64,000 nt of DNA, from the NCBI GenBank assembly GCA_033297075.1, contig MU858239.1, positions 1 to 64,000 on the forward strand. The letters are read 5' to 3'. A program made the translations under genes and the position numbers. Shown here piece by piece: positions 1 to 10,748 of the stretch (positions are counted from its first letter, which is position 1; every line of letters starts with the position of its first letter). The DNA comes from Rhypophila decipiens. Taxonomy: Eukaryota > Ascomycota > Sordariomycetes > Sordariales > Naviculisporaceae. The notes beneath the pieces were generated by a model. It saw only the letters and a program-made list of their open reading frames with translations. It had not been told where the DNA came from and did no database searches.

Positions 1-81
1 AAACCGTTCCTAAAAAGGAGCTCAAATTACAGAAGTTATCAGAACCTTCTGCAATTCAATGGTTATATACCCATTCAGCAC

Positions 82-265
82 ACCGCCGTTACTGAATAGA
101 TACTTTAATAGGCTGGAATAAATACCTTAACTCGTAGGAATATATACTTTAACTTACTAGAATAAAGACTTTGACTAGCTCGAAGAAATATCTTAAGTAA
201 CTCAAATAAATACCTTAATAGGCGCGAATAAATACCTTGTCTAGCTCGAATAAATGCTTCTGGGC
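82..265 (+). repeat. 22-bp degenerate tandem repeat array, left copy
   Basis: About seven to eight units of 22-23 bp follow each other, with consensus close to CGAATAAATACCTTAACTAG. The clearest units start near 111, 134, 157, 179, 201, 223 and 245. The array sits just downstream of the NmrA-like gene. The same unit appears in reverse orientation near 4474-4580. It is followed by a stretch (about 270-300) that recurs near 9185-9212. Confidence 0.85.
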
Positions 266-341
266 TGGAAAGTGAAATTGGACTAGTGCCTGTTCATTAA
301 GCCCCTTTACATATCCCAACTTTTAAGACCTAGATCCACAA

Positions 342-1340
342 TCAAGCAAAAGTCCCCTTGATCTTCTCCAGATACTCCTCCAACTCAGTGGACTTCTTCC
401 CCATGTACAGCTCGTGATTCTTCATGCCCTCCTCATGATAACGCCCCGTATACAAGCCAGCCGCTTCCAAGTTCCCGCTCTTGGCCAGCTCATCCACCAT
501 CCCCAGCACCGCGCGGGCCAAAAACTCGGGCATGCCATTCACCTCGACCATAGCCTTGACCGCCTCCTCCAAATCGACACTGGTAACCTTGATCTCCTTG
601 CCCAGTACCTTGCCCAGGATCTTCATCGCGTCATTGAAAGAGACGATCTTGGGGCCGTGCAGATAAATGGGGCTCTTCTTGGTCTTTTCATCAAAGATGC
701 TGGGCCCCTGGGCGAGAATCTTTCCGGAAACCCGGCCAATATCCTCAGACACAATCCAGTCAAATCGCACCTCTGGGCCGACGGTGGTGACCTCCCCTTG
801 CTTGACCATGTTGACCCACCAAAAGATGTTGCTGGCAAAGTAGGCCGGTCGAACGGCAGCATATGCCCCGGCGCCAAAGACCTCTTCCAGGTTGAGCTCG
901 ACCTGTGCATGGGCGTACTCAATCACGTCGCTGGGCTTGATGGAGTTGAGATCTTCAACGGCGATGCTGGCGCTGCTCAAAAAGACCACAAACTCGACTC
1001 CGGCTGATTTCAGAGCCTTGATCGACTCTTTGGTGTAAGCGTTGGCCTGGGGGGTAGGCTGGAGGAGGTAGATGAAGGCGCGTTTGGCGCCGGTGGTGCG
1101 GACGGCGGATTCCACGCTGGAAGGGTCGGAGAAGTCGGCCTTGACGCGTTCAAAGCCTAGGGAGGTTTCCTGGGATTCAGTGAGAGTAGTGGTGGTTCCG
1201 GAGTGGACCAGGGGCTTGGAAGGGTCCCGCATGGCGAGGTAGACCTTGGCGTCGTTCTCGGCGGCGGTTATGGCTGTGGGCAGGCCGACGCCGCCTGTGG
1301 GGCCGAAGACGATTACTTTAGGGGAGGACATGTTGTTCAA
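342..1340 (-). CDS. NmrA-like NAD(P)-binding Rossmann protein
   Basis: Single-exon gene of 332 residues, the usual length for NmrA-like or atypical short-chain dehydrogenase proteins. The N-terminus has a beta strand followed by a glycine-rich nucleotide loop (VFGPTGGVGLPTA, about residues 10-22). A later segment, FVVFLSSASIAV, matches the central strand of the extended-SDR fold. The canonical SDR Tyr-Lys pair is not obvious, which fits NmrA-type redox sensors or NAD(P)H-dependent oxidoreductases better than classical dehydrogenases. The substrate is unknown. A second Met at residue 4 could be the true start, since MSSPKVIVFG begins directly before the first strand. The protein has no signal peptide and is probably cytosolic. 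Its 3' end lies next to the 22-bp repeat array. Confidence 0.8.
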   Translation of the reverse strand: MNNMSSPKVIVFGPTGGVGLPTAITAAENDAKVYLAMRDPSKPLVHSGTTTTLTESQETSLGFERVKADFSDPSSVESAVRTTGAKRAFIYLLQPTPQANAYTKESIKALKSAGVEFVVFLSSASIAVEDLNSIKPSDVIEYAHAQVELNLEEVFGAGAYAAVRPAYFASNIFWWVNMVKQGEVTTVGPEVRFDWIVSEDIGRVSGKILAQGPSIFDEKTKKSPIYLHGPKIVSFNDAMKILGKVLGKEIKVTSVDLEEAVKAMVEVNGMPEFLARAVLGMVDELAKSGNLEAAGLYTGRYHEEGMKNHELYMGKKSTELEEYLEKIKGTFA

Positions 1341-2857
1341 GGTTTGAAAGTTGGAGTTGATAGTCTTGTGATGAGCTTGTGTGTAGGACTGAGGTTTTGG
1401 ATGCTTGGGATGATGAGGATGGGAGGATATAGATTTGGATGATGATGTGAAGAGAGGGACAGGAAGGTTCTCTCTCCGTGCTTCGTCATTACTTTTATAG
1501 AAAAGATAAACACTGCAGGACTCCCTTGTGTCGCAGGGGCCGAGCCTTCAAAGCGGAACTCCGCCTGTAGGATTAGATATCTCGCTGCCGGTCCCCGACA
1601 TGCCGTCGCCGTGGCCCTACCTGGGACGCCCACATCAACTCGCATATGTAATCCAAGCGGCGGGTCGGGATCAGATAGCTCCGACATGCGACCTTTGGCC
1701 CCCAAACCTGACAAATCCAGGCGTTGATGTGTCGTTAATAATTTAACTTCAAAATGGGACTGAGTCACGGAGGTCACATCTGCTTCTCCAGACTACTGAT
1801 ACGGATTGAATACGCTCTCTGTAAGGCCTGTATATCCACATCCAGTTTAGTTTTATTGTTTTACCTCAGGAAACTAAGCAAAGATCCGTAGACCGTGATA
1901 TACAGTCCGGAGTCATCCATAGAGCGTGGCCTGCCGTCTCGCAATGAACCATAGAGCGGTATGCAGTTGCGGAACAATCCATAGACCGTGGGACACAGTC
2001 TCGTGGAATCGATTATTTATTCGTCGATCGAGGAGTCGGGATAGAGCGGCGGAGATAAACGGGCTCCCTGACTGCGAATCACCGTAGACACCCCTGTCTG
2101 GAGGTCTTTAAGAACCCTAACTCCAGGTCTCCGAGTCCGAGCCTACAGATGCTAATCGTATGAGGCCTGGGTGCCAACCGAGAGTTTGTCAGCCGACAAC
2201 CTCAAATAAGGGATGACTGTGGCCTGGTATACAGTGGTATTGATATTGGTTCATTCTCACTGCGTACGAGGACTACTCGATTGTTAGGTTGCACACTTAT
2301 TCTGCCGTTTACCGTTTGCTTCATGTTTCTTTACAGCGGCTTTTTTTTATCCGGTGTTGCTTACTTGTTACTATCATGCGACCCAGTGACGGCATAACGG
2401 AGTAACTGGTCTAGAAACCGGTGTAAAAGGATACAGTACTGTGCTGCGGTTATTCTGTCTGCGACATTCCAGATTTAGTTCTATGAACATATCAATCCTA
2501 TCTCTTATATACTAGCCTATATCCGTTTACATCGCCCCCGAAGCGTGACAAATGTAAAGTACATACACCGAAGATATCTTCTCCTGCATACGTGAATTGC
2601 TCGGGCACCGGCATCTCTCACAAACTACTGCAGCTTCAACGATAACCGACACCTGGACATCTCAAGCCACCGTCTCGGTCACGTCGAGCTATCCTCCGCC
2701 GAACCCGGGGCCACATTCCTCCGTAAACAAGCTGAATAATAGCACCCAACCACTCCGATCCCGATATCCCCAACTAGGTTCTACAAAGCCGAAACCCCTG
2801 CCCAAAAGCATTACATGCATCCAGGATAGCACAGTATTTCTAATCCTTCCCATTCCA
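1341..2857. other. intergenic, no supported gene
   Basis: About 1.5 kb with no coding pattern I can support. It holds a short degenerate tandem repeat (1889-2010) and several pyrimidine-rich stretches. The open frames here are short and show no family signature. Confidence 0.6.
1889..2010 (+). repeat. degenerate 30-32 bp tandem repeat
   Basis: About four units begin with TAGA(C/G)CGTG and end with AATCCA or a variant. A fifth, weaker copy may follow at about 2040. The units differ at many positions, so the array is old. No coding role is evident. Confidence 0.6.
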
Positions 2858-3693
2858 TTATAAAACTCTCAAATAACTCCCATCATCACACATCGTAACC
2901 TCCCGAACATGCTTCTCCACATCCCTCTCGGTATCCTCGATACTCCGCCCATCAACCCTCACGACACTGACATCCTTCTCCCCATCAGGCCTCTCAAGCG
3001 CCTCAAACTGGCTATCCACCAGATTCGCCTTGGCAAAATGCCCCTGTCTCAAACCAGCGCGCTGAACAAGGACTTCTTCCGGCGCGTCAAGAAAAACAAG
3101 CCGGATCCGTAGGTTGCCCGCGTTTTTGGCTCCTTCGCGGAGGACATCGCGGTAGTGTCGCTTGAGGGCGGAGCAGGTCATTACCAGGTGGGGAGATTCT
3201 CCCTCGGGGGGGATAGCGGTCTCGTGGTCGCGGAGGGCTTCTAGCCAGCCTGCGCGGTCAGAGTCTGTGAGGGGCTCGCCGCGGGACATTTTCTCTACGT
3301 TGGCTTTGGGGTGGTACTTCACACATGTGGCTCATTAGTTAAGATGCAGGTAGACGGTCGAGGATGAGGAAGCTAGCTGTAAGCTATGTCGATTGTGATG
3401 GCTGGTGCAAGTTAGACGGGCAGAAGAAATAAGGTACGTACATCATCGCCCTCGACAAAGGTAAAGCTGAGCTTTGCGGCTAGGGCTTTGGCGATGGTCG
3501 TCTTGCCGCATGCTGTTGGGCCCGTGATGAACCAGATCCAGCGCTTCTGTTCGTGCTCGGGGATGCGGCCGTTGGTTTGGTCGCCCTTGACCGCCGTTGC
3601 GGCGTGGGTACCGTTGGTCTTGAGTTCCGCCGAGTTGGGCGCATAGTCGGTTGCTGCCGAAGTGTCTATGTGCTTCTTTTCGTATGAACCCAT
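2858..3693 (-). CDS. gluconokinase (thermoresistant GntK type)
   Basis: Phosphorylates D-gluconate to 6-phosphogluconate, feeding the pentose phosphate pathway. Two exons: 3693-3442 and 3316-2858. The 125-nt intron has donor GTACGT, acceptor GAAG and a CTTAACTAAT branch region, and joins in phase 0. The predicted protein has 237 residues. The P-loop GPTACGKTT is at about residues 58-66. The splice rebuilds the family signature GDDYHPKANVEKM, followed by PLTDSDRAGWL. The segment LVMTCSALKRHYRDVLR matches the CSALK...YRD motif of gluconokinases. About 50 N-terminal residues before the kinase core are low-complexity and lack a targeting signal I can recognise. The family assignment is firm; the exact start is less so. 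Confidence 0.9.
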
Positions 3694-4678
3694 ATTGGGA
3701 TTTTTCTTCTTCTCTCCCTTAGACAGTACCGCGATCCTCCAGTGGGTATTTAATTCTTTGCTGTTACTTGTTGCCTCGGCTCTCGGTTAAGTCTTCTTAC
3801 GTATAATGTCTTGCTAGGTTGTAAAGAACAACGCGTCTAAAAATCAGCAAGGGGTATAACTTTGTAGTCAAACTCTGTGTGCTCATTTTTCTGTGAGAGA
3901 TTTTCTAGGTTTTGGTTCTCTATGCGGGATTACTAAGGTTGTTCTCATGATCTTCCTACGGACCCCTTTTTCGCTGATGATTGGGGAACTGGTTTTCACT
4001 TGGGATGACGTCAGCTGTTATCGACCCCTGAAATCCGGGCCGCTGATCTATCTGGGGCGGTGATGAATTATAACAACCAACTTGAAGTCTCCACGAATAG
4101 TGTTTAGGAGAAATCCATCTCGGACAATCCGATATAGGTGTTGTCTTTGATTATCACGCGTGCGAGTTATTCCGCATCTGGGATAGTCATAGCGTCAAGC
4201 TCTAGAAAACGCTCTCCAAAGTTCGGAAGAAGAGACACTATCCGAAGAAAGGGGGACAGGGTGAAATATGCTTGATCAGGGAATTGTTGAAATAACATTC
4301 CGCCGTGTCAAAGTAGTGAAGTGATCAGCCGGTGCTAATACATGTTGACAGGCCCTCCCGGGCTCGCACCATCGATATCCTTCGTTTCGCTATGCCACCG
4401 CCATCATCCGATTCGTACTTATCTCTGCCTACACTTCAGACCGCCGCTGCTAAAACCACTGTCTTGGCCTTTGAGGCAATTATTCGAGCCAGTCAAGGCA
4501 TTTATTCGAGCTAGTTAAGGTATTTATTTCGAGCTAGTTGAGGTATTTATTCTAGGTAGTTGAAGCATTTATTTCAAATAGGTATTCTATTGACCTTGGG
4601 ATACCAGATTGAATGCCAAGACAGTGGTTTTAGCCCGGGAGACGGTGGTTCTAGTTCTAGCCGTCACGCTTCAGACAG
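3694..4678. other. intergenic between gluconokinase and F-box pseudogene
   Basis: About 1 kb with no supported gene. It is moderately AT-rich near 3830-3930. The distal part (4474-4580) carries the inverted copy of the 22-bp repeat array. Confidence 0.6.
4474..4580 (-). repeat. 22-bp degenerate tandem repeat array, right (inverted) copy
   Basis: Four to five units of 22-23 bp read TAAGGTATTTATTCGAGCTAGT or close variants. This is the reverse complement of the unit in the array at 82-265. The two arrays therefore face each other across the NmrA-like and gluconokinase genes, about 4.2 kb apart. Confidence 0.85.
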
Positions 4679-6405
4679 CTACTGTAGATCCCAACCAATG
4701 CCCCATTCCGAAGCCTGGTCATCATCATCCGATTCTGCATCATCATCCAATTCAAGTTCCGCATCCTCGTCCACTTCGTATTCATATTCATCAATATCAT
4801 CCCATGCCGGATTTCTATGCTCTTCTTCGTTTTCCGCATTGAGAGGCATGATCGTCTCCTCATCACGAGTCACGTAGCGAGAAAGGGCTTCCCGGAGGGG
4901 ATGCGATTCGCCTGGACGACCGAGAGCCCACGTACGTATGTATCTGCCGCTGCCAGGCTCTGAGTCCCACTCCTTCTACTGCCTGACACACCCGAACCAC
5001 ATTACCCTCTCTGCTCCCTTGAGATGAGTCTTCATATCAGCCAAAACCTCCAACTCGTCCCACGGGATGCCCGCGGCCGGGTTCTCCATGAACAACGCCT
5101 GGTTGAGCAGAATGACCTTGAGCTGATTCCCATGCACGTCCAGAAACTTCTGCCACGGCCTTTTGTGAACGTGCATCACGTTGAGGGCTACGCGCCGGAG
5201 GCGAGGCCAATGATGGCCCCTTCGCAAGTCGTACAAAGAGTCAAAGCCGTAGCCGTCCAGGGTCGTGTCGTTCAAGGAGATGGCCATGGACTCGAGGTTA
5301 GGAAGGGCGCGCAGGAATGCACCCGCGAGAGGAAGCTCCTGCTCCCTATCAAGACCAAGTTAGATTTCGGTCAGGCCCTCCAGAAAGTCGGGATAGTGAG
5401 AGATATGGAGGACGTCCGGCAATGTTATGGCCTGACCACTGGCGTTGACTCCCAGGAAGTGAGGTTGTCGCTTGCGCCCCTGAAAAGATGACATGATGGC
5501 CTTGAGGAGCCATGGCTCCGACTCGGAGTCCTCGCCCGGCTCCTGAACGCCATCAGGAATCAGCGCCGTGACCGGCCTTACCTGGTTCGATATCCAGTGA
5601 ATGGATTGAGCGACTGGCTTGAGGGGCTTGAGCACAGGGATCTCCGAGGGGCACGTCACACGGTGACGTAGGCCATGGTAGGAATGGAACCAGCGCCACG
5701 GCCTCTTGGGATAGAGCATTGAATTCAGGTAATTTTCTTGCCTCTGATGAAGGCGGATGCCTTGTAGATTCTTTAGTTTGGGAATGAAGTCGGCAAAGGC
5801 GCTACAGATGAGAGTCTTGAGTTCTGAACTTGGGATGGGTCCGCGGTTATGGTTCAGGTCGTCGAAGGTAGGGTAGAACTTGCGGATGGGGTTGTCGGCA
5901 ACGTCGAACTCTTTGATGAAAGCATCCCAGTCGACCCAGGCTGTTGCAGAGTCTAGGCTCGCATAGTCATCGTCTTCATCGTCTTCCTCATCTTCCTCAT
6001 CCTCCTCATCCTCCTCATATTCCTCATCCTCCTCATCTTCCTCATCTTCCTCATCCTCCTCATCTTCCTCATCTTCAACATCTCCACCATCTCCACCATC
6101 TCCATCATCTTCGATACCATAGGGATAGAAAACCAGCTCTTTGACATAAGGTGCCTTCTTGGGGTCGTCCGCAATGGCCTGTAGGTTCCTGAAATGAGGG
6201 GCCCACGCGTAGATGTAGATCTTGCGCAGATCATTAGGGAGGCCATACTCGGAAAAAGCCCGACAAGCAGCACGGAAGTTGGCCAAGTCGCGACGCTTTT
6301 CAATGCGCGAGCCAATCATGATCCACATTTCGGTCGGGAATATAGCTGACGCATGGTGGGAAGCTTGGGGAGCAATATGGCTCTGTCGCTAATCAATGAG
6401 TCCAT
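4679..6405 (-). pseudogene. F-box/LRR-like protein, decayed (two in-frame stops)
   Basis: One reading frame runs from 6328 down to 4679 and stays protein-like throughout, but is cut by TAA at 5362-5360 and TAG at 4978-4976. Segment 1 holds the F-box core (LANFRAACRAFSEYG) and the conserved LRKIYIYAW strand, then a long Asp/Glu repeat. Segment 2 holds AFLRALPNLESMAISL and WDELEVLADM, leucine-rich-like strands. Segment 3 reads ALGRPGESHPLREALSRYV and ends in an acidic tail. Segments 1 and 2 align with the divergent gene at 7411-9034. Upstream, an ATG at 6405 opens a different frame ending in LLPKLPT, while the main frame reads FPTEMWIM. An indel of about 23 nt could separate the two halves of the F-box start. 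Neither stop falls in a plausible intron. Confidence 0.75.
5965..6095 (-). repeat. trinucleotide-based acidic repeat inside F-box pseudogene
   Basis: Near-perfect repeats of TCCTCATCT/TCTTCCTCA on the plus strand encode tandem Asp-Glu-Glu units on the minus strand, about 30 residues, then a run of Asp. This is a microsatellite-driven expansion in the linker after the F-box region. The paralog at 7411-9034 lacks it and has only a short acidic patch. Confidence 0.85.
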
Positions 6406-7410
6406 GGCGACGTGAGATGAGAGTATGGTTCGGGCTAGTTACTGCAGTAAAGGCCACAGAAAGATAGGAAGAGTCGTCAAAGAAGAACAACTATTGACAA
6501 AGTCGACAAAGGTTGAAGTGTATCATACGAGTAAAGTGATGATAAGAATGAACGGTTGAAGATTGAGTAGCGAAGAGAGGAAGAGCATAAGAGCTAGGTA
6601 CTTAGCGCTGTAGAGTGGGAAAGGATTTTTCGCTCACGAAATACATTATTTGCCATCACAGCGGTGAGATCTCCACTCAGATCCTTGGCGGAGCTAAACC
6701 ACATTTGAAATAGGGGTAGAGTACACCGGTATCCGTACAGAGTACGGAGTATGCCATATACGTGTAAAAAAATGGGGTATGAAATCCTGACATCCGTATA
6801 TTGAAGTAAGGTAAGTGCTGAAAAGACTTCTGTCCGATTATGAAGAAGAAAGTCATCAGCACCGTAAAAGACTAGCAGACAGTAGTAGAGTATCCCTATA
6901 TCTGAAATCAAACCTCATTTTTACACCCATATAATATCTCCCTTGAGATTGCGTGCATACGATATTATATGCAAACGCACGTATGTCTGTATTGCCGAGG
7001 AGGACGTAAGTCGCGTTTGAGCCGGACCGTGCAGTATGTAATTCACAGTTCGAAATATGTATTTCACGCTGCTCATTCATGTCGAAATCTCCACTCCCTG
7101 TTGGGTGTTTCATGGTACAGTACAACGTACGGCGCCAGTGGTAAAATTCAAAGGTCTTTCTTTACCAACTACAACATTCACACAGACTTTGACTCTCGCC
7201 GATACCGTCATTTGAAGTTAAATTCGGCAGTAACATATCAGTATTTTCGTCAAACTTTGTCCTGGCGTTGGTGCCTATCGACACTGCTGTTTTAACTTTC
7301 AGCTTTTTTCTTCTTTTAACTACCCCGTAGTGATCAAGAAATCTTTACACGCTTCAATCCTCCTCCTTCTTACAAGTTTCTGAGGCATTCCACCACCACG
7401 TTCTGACAAT
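6406..7410. other. shared upstream region of the two F-box paralogs
   Basis: About 1 kb between two head-to-head genes. It is AT-rich, with several GTACGGAGTA-like and GTACAGTAC-like short palindromic motifs (around 6720-6760 and 7110-7130). I see no coding signature in it, and regulation cannot be read from it. Confidence 0.5.
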
Positions 7411-9034
7411 ATGACTCGGAGCCAAAACGCCATGCGCTCTATTCCATTAGAGATTTTGAACGAGATTCTGACCCATGTTGCTGAGGACAGTGTAGACGTC
7501 ACCCACTTCCGCTGCACCTGCACGACTTTTGCCGCCCTTGGTCTCCCCTTTGCGCTTCGCAAGGTCACTATCTACGCACACCATGGCCATTTGGACAATC
7601 TTAGGGCTGTTGCTTATAACCCTGTCAAGTCCAGATATGTCAAATCGCTCACCTTTATCCCCTGGTATTTCCCAGTGAGGGACCGCGGTAACGCCAGCGA
7701 GTCCAGCGACCAAAAGCCGGACTTGGACGGTGAATATGACGACGAGTTCTTTCGAGATACAGTGGAGTCGCCCAATCCGGTCCGCAAGTTTTTTGTGGAT
7801 GCGCACGACATCGAAAACGCAAGCCGGAAAGAGCCCATGACCGCGGAACTCGTATCTCGTGCGCTGGCCGACATCAATCCCTCGGTTCCCCGCCCTCCAA
7901 CAAGTCACCATCGACTCATTGGACAAAAAACGGTATCGGTGTGTAATCGAGCATGGCACCAACTACAACAAAAAATACGCACCGATTACGTTCTTTACCT
8001 CCCCAACCAAGCGCAACATTCCCTGGCATCTTGATCGTAGCAACATCAACTACTACAATGGATGCCGCCGCATTACTGGTCCTCGGTTGCGAGTCGACAT
8101 TCCTGAATACCGCCCTCCTCATACTCGAGCCAGAAGCTGGCTGTGCTCGCGGGGCCGTCTGCTGGGTCCTAGAGGTACATGGCCAAGGGATGTAGTCCTA
8201 GGTGCCCTCCAGAAATCCGACAACCGAACAGGAATAACTTCGCTCAAAGTCGATGGGGATGATTGGGCTTCTCTCGTAAACTTCACTCCCTTGGCCATGG
8301 TTTCTCAACTGGCCAGCCTGAGAGAAATCGACCTCGAATTCGTCACCGAGACACCGCATCACAAGGTGGGCCGCGAATGGGGTTCTCGGTTGTTGTATCA
8401 TGGTCATCTTCGCGACTTCCTCGCTGCTCTCCCGAACCTCGAGCATCTGTCCGTCAACTTTAGCCCCATGGAGCCTAGGAGGCTGACGGAACGAGAGCCA
8501 GGCCCCCACTTGGTCCCGCTTGGCACATTGATGAAAGCAGGTCACCGCTGGCCAGCCTTGAAATCATTGTCTCTCACCGGTATCATGGACAGGGGCGAAA
8601 ATTACCTGGCCATGTTCGAACTGCACAGGAGCACCCTCAAGAAGATTGAGCTGTGGTGTCTTTACTTGGCCGCTGAAGAGCCCGGGGAGAGGAGCTGGAT
8701 CCCATTTCTCCAGGCTCTGCAGCAGATGCTGGGCACGAGGGGCTGCGAACTTGTCATCTGTGGCGATGCCATAGATTGGCGAAACCATGCCGAGGTGGTT
8801 GAGTCACTCGGAGACTATGACTTGGACGGTGGTGGGCCCGGGGATAACCTAATTCCTGTCCGCTGGAAGTTTGGCCTCCCAGAGCACGTACTTGAACGTC
8901 CTTATAGGCTCAGACAGAAGCTTTCTGCCTGGTTTGTCCAAGGGGGGGAGATTCCACTCTATCTTCATGATGCAGATTATCTAATGACGGACGAATCCCA
9001 GATCTGCGAACTGCCCGGGTGGTGCCACTCATAG
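7411..9034 (+). pseudogene. F-box/LRR-like protein, +1 frameshifted paralog
   Basis: The first frame (7411-about 7875) encodes an N-terminal F-box (IPLEILNEILTHV, then THFRCTCTTFAALG). It continues to RALADI, where it loses similarity. A second frame, open to 9034, resumes with IPRFPALQQVTI. Alignment with the paralog (AFADFIPKLKNLQ) shows that a single extra base near 7873-7877 explains the break, and there is no room for an intron. The total of 1624 nt is one base over a multiple of three. The rest has leucine-rich-like strands (FLAALPNLEHLSVNF, RWPALKSLSLTGI) and lacks the acidic expansion. F-box proteins recruit substrates to SCF ubiquitin ligases; no substrate can be inferred. It could be an intact gene with a sequencing error. 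Confidence 0.7.
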
Positions 9035-9159
9035 AGCCACCTGGTGGTGAGAATCATCTCCTTGACGGTTTAATTCAGCATTTAGCATCTTAGATACTAT
9101 GAAATGGGATCATATACAGGCCGCAATCTTCTTATACACGCGCACCGTTATTGTAAAAT

Positions 9160-9215
9160 AGGTGCCTTGGCTGGGCTAAGAAGTCAAATTGGACTGGTGC
9201 CTGTTCATAAAGGTA
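9160..9215 (+). repeat. dispersed repeat fragment related to 240-300
   Basis: The stretch near 9186-9212 (AAATTGGACTGGTGCCTGTTCAT) matches 270-296 with one or two changes. The preceding AAATAGGTGCCTTGGCTGGG resembles the last unit of the 22-bp array. Both copies lie just 3' of minus-strand oxidoreductase genes. Confidence 0.65.
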
Positions 9216-9320
9216 GTTGTGCTGGTGACATCCTAATCTTCGATTTCGTATCCGTACTTTAACTCTTGAACTCATCCGCTTGACCCTGACAAGACTCCCT
9301 CAACCGAAGTGTTTCTTTTT

Positions 9321-10748
9321 TCATCTTCCACCAATCTTCTTTCCCAGTCCATCCAAGGCCCCCTGCACCATACCCTCGACATCATACTCCCACACTTTGT
9401 GAAACGTCTTTGTGATCTCACCGCCAAACTTGGCATCATCCCTTCCCACGACAGGATCCTGCCACTGGAACAAGTCGACGGCATACCGGGTATTCTTGAC
9501 GACCCACTGCGTCCGCTCATACCGGACATCATTATACACCTGCAACGCGGCCCTAACCAGCTCACTCTTCTTCCTCGTCTCCTTCCCATCCTCGGCATGA
9601 GTTGGAAGTCCAAGCGCAACATCTTCCAACAAAGCCGACAGAACCAGCGCATCCTCGACCCCCAATCCACCTCCAGCACCCAAATGCGGGCCCGTAGCAT
9701 GCGCCGCATCACCGGCTACACAAACCTTGCCTGTAGCTCCCTGGTCGACACTGACATATCGATCAGCCGGAAACTGGGCCATATCAAAGACAGCCCACTT
9801 CTCCATTCTCCCTTCACTATCCTCTGGAAACAAATCCACAATCTTTCTGGCCGTCTCATGCCAGTCTTTGAACGCCTCGGTTGCTTCAGACTTGGACCCC
9901 TGGGCAGTGAGTTTCTTGTTCTCCTCGGGCCAGGGCTTGTCATCTGAGATGACGGCTAGGACGTTGAGCATAGAGCTGTTGCCGACCGGGTAGGTGATGA
10001 TGTGTGCTTTCGGGCCGTTGTACATGAACCTCGTCATGGCTCTTTTCTCGCCTATCGAGGCGATCGCAGCGTCCATGGGGACTAGCGACCTGAAGCAGAA
10101 TTTGTGAGTGTAGTGCGGATGCGCTGCCTCTATTATGGACTCCTGGGAGGGTGACAAGACGAGTTGTCGGATTCGGGACCGGATTCCGTCACACCCAATC
10201 ACGACATCTGCATGGGCTACAGAGCCATCGGTGAAGTGGATCGTGATTTTCTCTTCTTCTGCTTCCTCGGAAACCGTCTCGACAGTCTTGCCAAACTGGA
10301 CACGCTCAAGCGGGATGAGCTTGGCCCATTCCTCGAGAATATCGGACCGTCTACCGCCCTGAAAGCCGTCCTTGCCGCAGTAGAGCTTGAAGATGAGCTT
10401 GTCGGTCTTGCCGTCGATCCACTGGAAGTAATCCTCGCCGTTGGGGTTGGCGACGCGCTTGAATGAGGCGAGCACGTCTGGCGAGAGGAGGCCCATTGCC
10501 CGCTCGGCGTTGGGCGAGAAGCCGATTCCTGCGCCGATCTCGCGGAACCCGGGGGCTCGCTCGTAGATGGTGTAGGATAGCCTCTTTTGGCCATTGGATG
10601 TGTTTGTGAGCTTGGGGTTCTGATTTAGGCGGTGTTCGAGGCCGAGGGCGAGGTTGATGCCCGTTATGCCGCCGCCGATTATGGCGATGTTGAGGGTGGA
10701 CGGGTCGTCCACGCCGGGGACGATAGAGGGGTTGTTCACTGTGCCCAT
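9321..10748 (-). CDS. FAD-dependent monooxygenase (salicylate hydroxylase-like)
   Basis: Single exon, 475 residues. A class A flavoprotein monooxygenase expected to hydroxylate an aromatic or related substrate using FAD and NAD(P)H. The dinucleotide fold IAIIGGGITGINLALGLE is near the N-terminus (about 22-40). The DG motif VIGCDGIRSRIRQ lies mid-protein. The GD motif CVAGDAAHATGPHLGAGGGLGVEDA is in the C-terminal third. All three FAD/NADPH motifs are intact and the length is normal for the family. There is no membrane anchor. It is divergently arranged with the reductase at 11564, sharing an intergenic region of about 0.8 kb. This might mean co-regulation, but no further cluster genes are near. 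The specific substrate is unknown. Confidence 0.9.
   Translation of the reverse strand: MGTVNNPSIVPGVDDPSTLNIAIIGGGITGINLALGLEHRLNQNPKLTNTSNGQKRLSYTIYERAPGFREIGAGIGFSPNAERAMGLLSPDVLASFKRVANPNGEDYFQWIDGKTDKLIFKLYCGKDGFQGGRRSDILEEWAKLIPLERVQFGKTVETVSEEAEEEKITIHFTDGSVAHADVVIGCDGIRSRIRQLVLSPSQESIIEAAHPHYTHKFCFRSLVPMDAAIASIGEKRAMTRFMYNGPKAHIITYPVGNSSMLNVLAVISDDKPWPEENKKLTAQGSKSEATEAFKDWHETARKIVDLFPEDSEGRMEKWAVFDMAQFPADRYVSVDQGATGKVCVAGDAAHATGPHLGAGGGLGVEDALVLSALLEDVALGLPTHAEDGKETRKKSELVRAALQVYNDVRYERTQWVVKNTRYAVDLFQWQDPVVGRDDAKFGGEITKTFHKVWEYDVEGMVQGALDGLGKKIGGR

Noticed and set aside
414..1007. Long plus-strand frame opposite the NmrA-like gene
   Set aside because: It overlaps a gene with clear Rossmann motifs, has no domain of its own, and is the usual antisense shadow of GC-rich coding sequence.
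5985..6095. Repeated TCCTCATCT units taken for a CRISPR-like or structural array
   Set aside because: It is a trinucleotide-based microsatellite coding for acidic residues in a fungal gene. There are no spacers.
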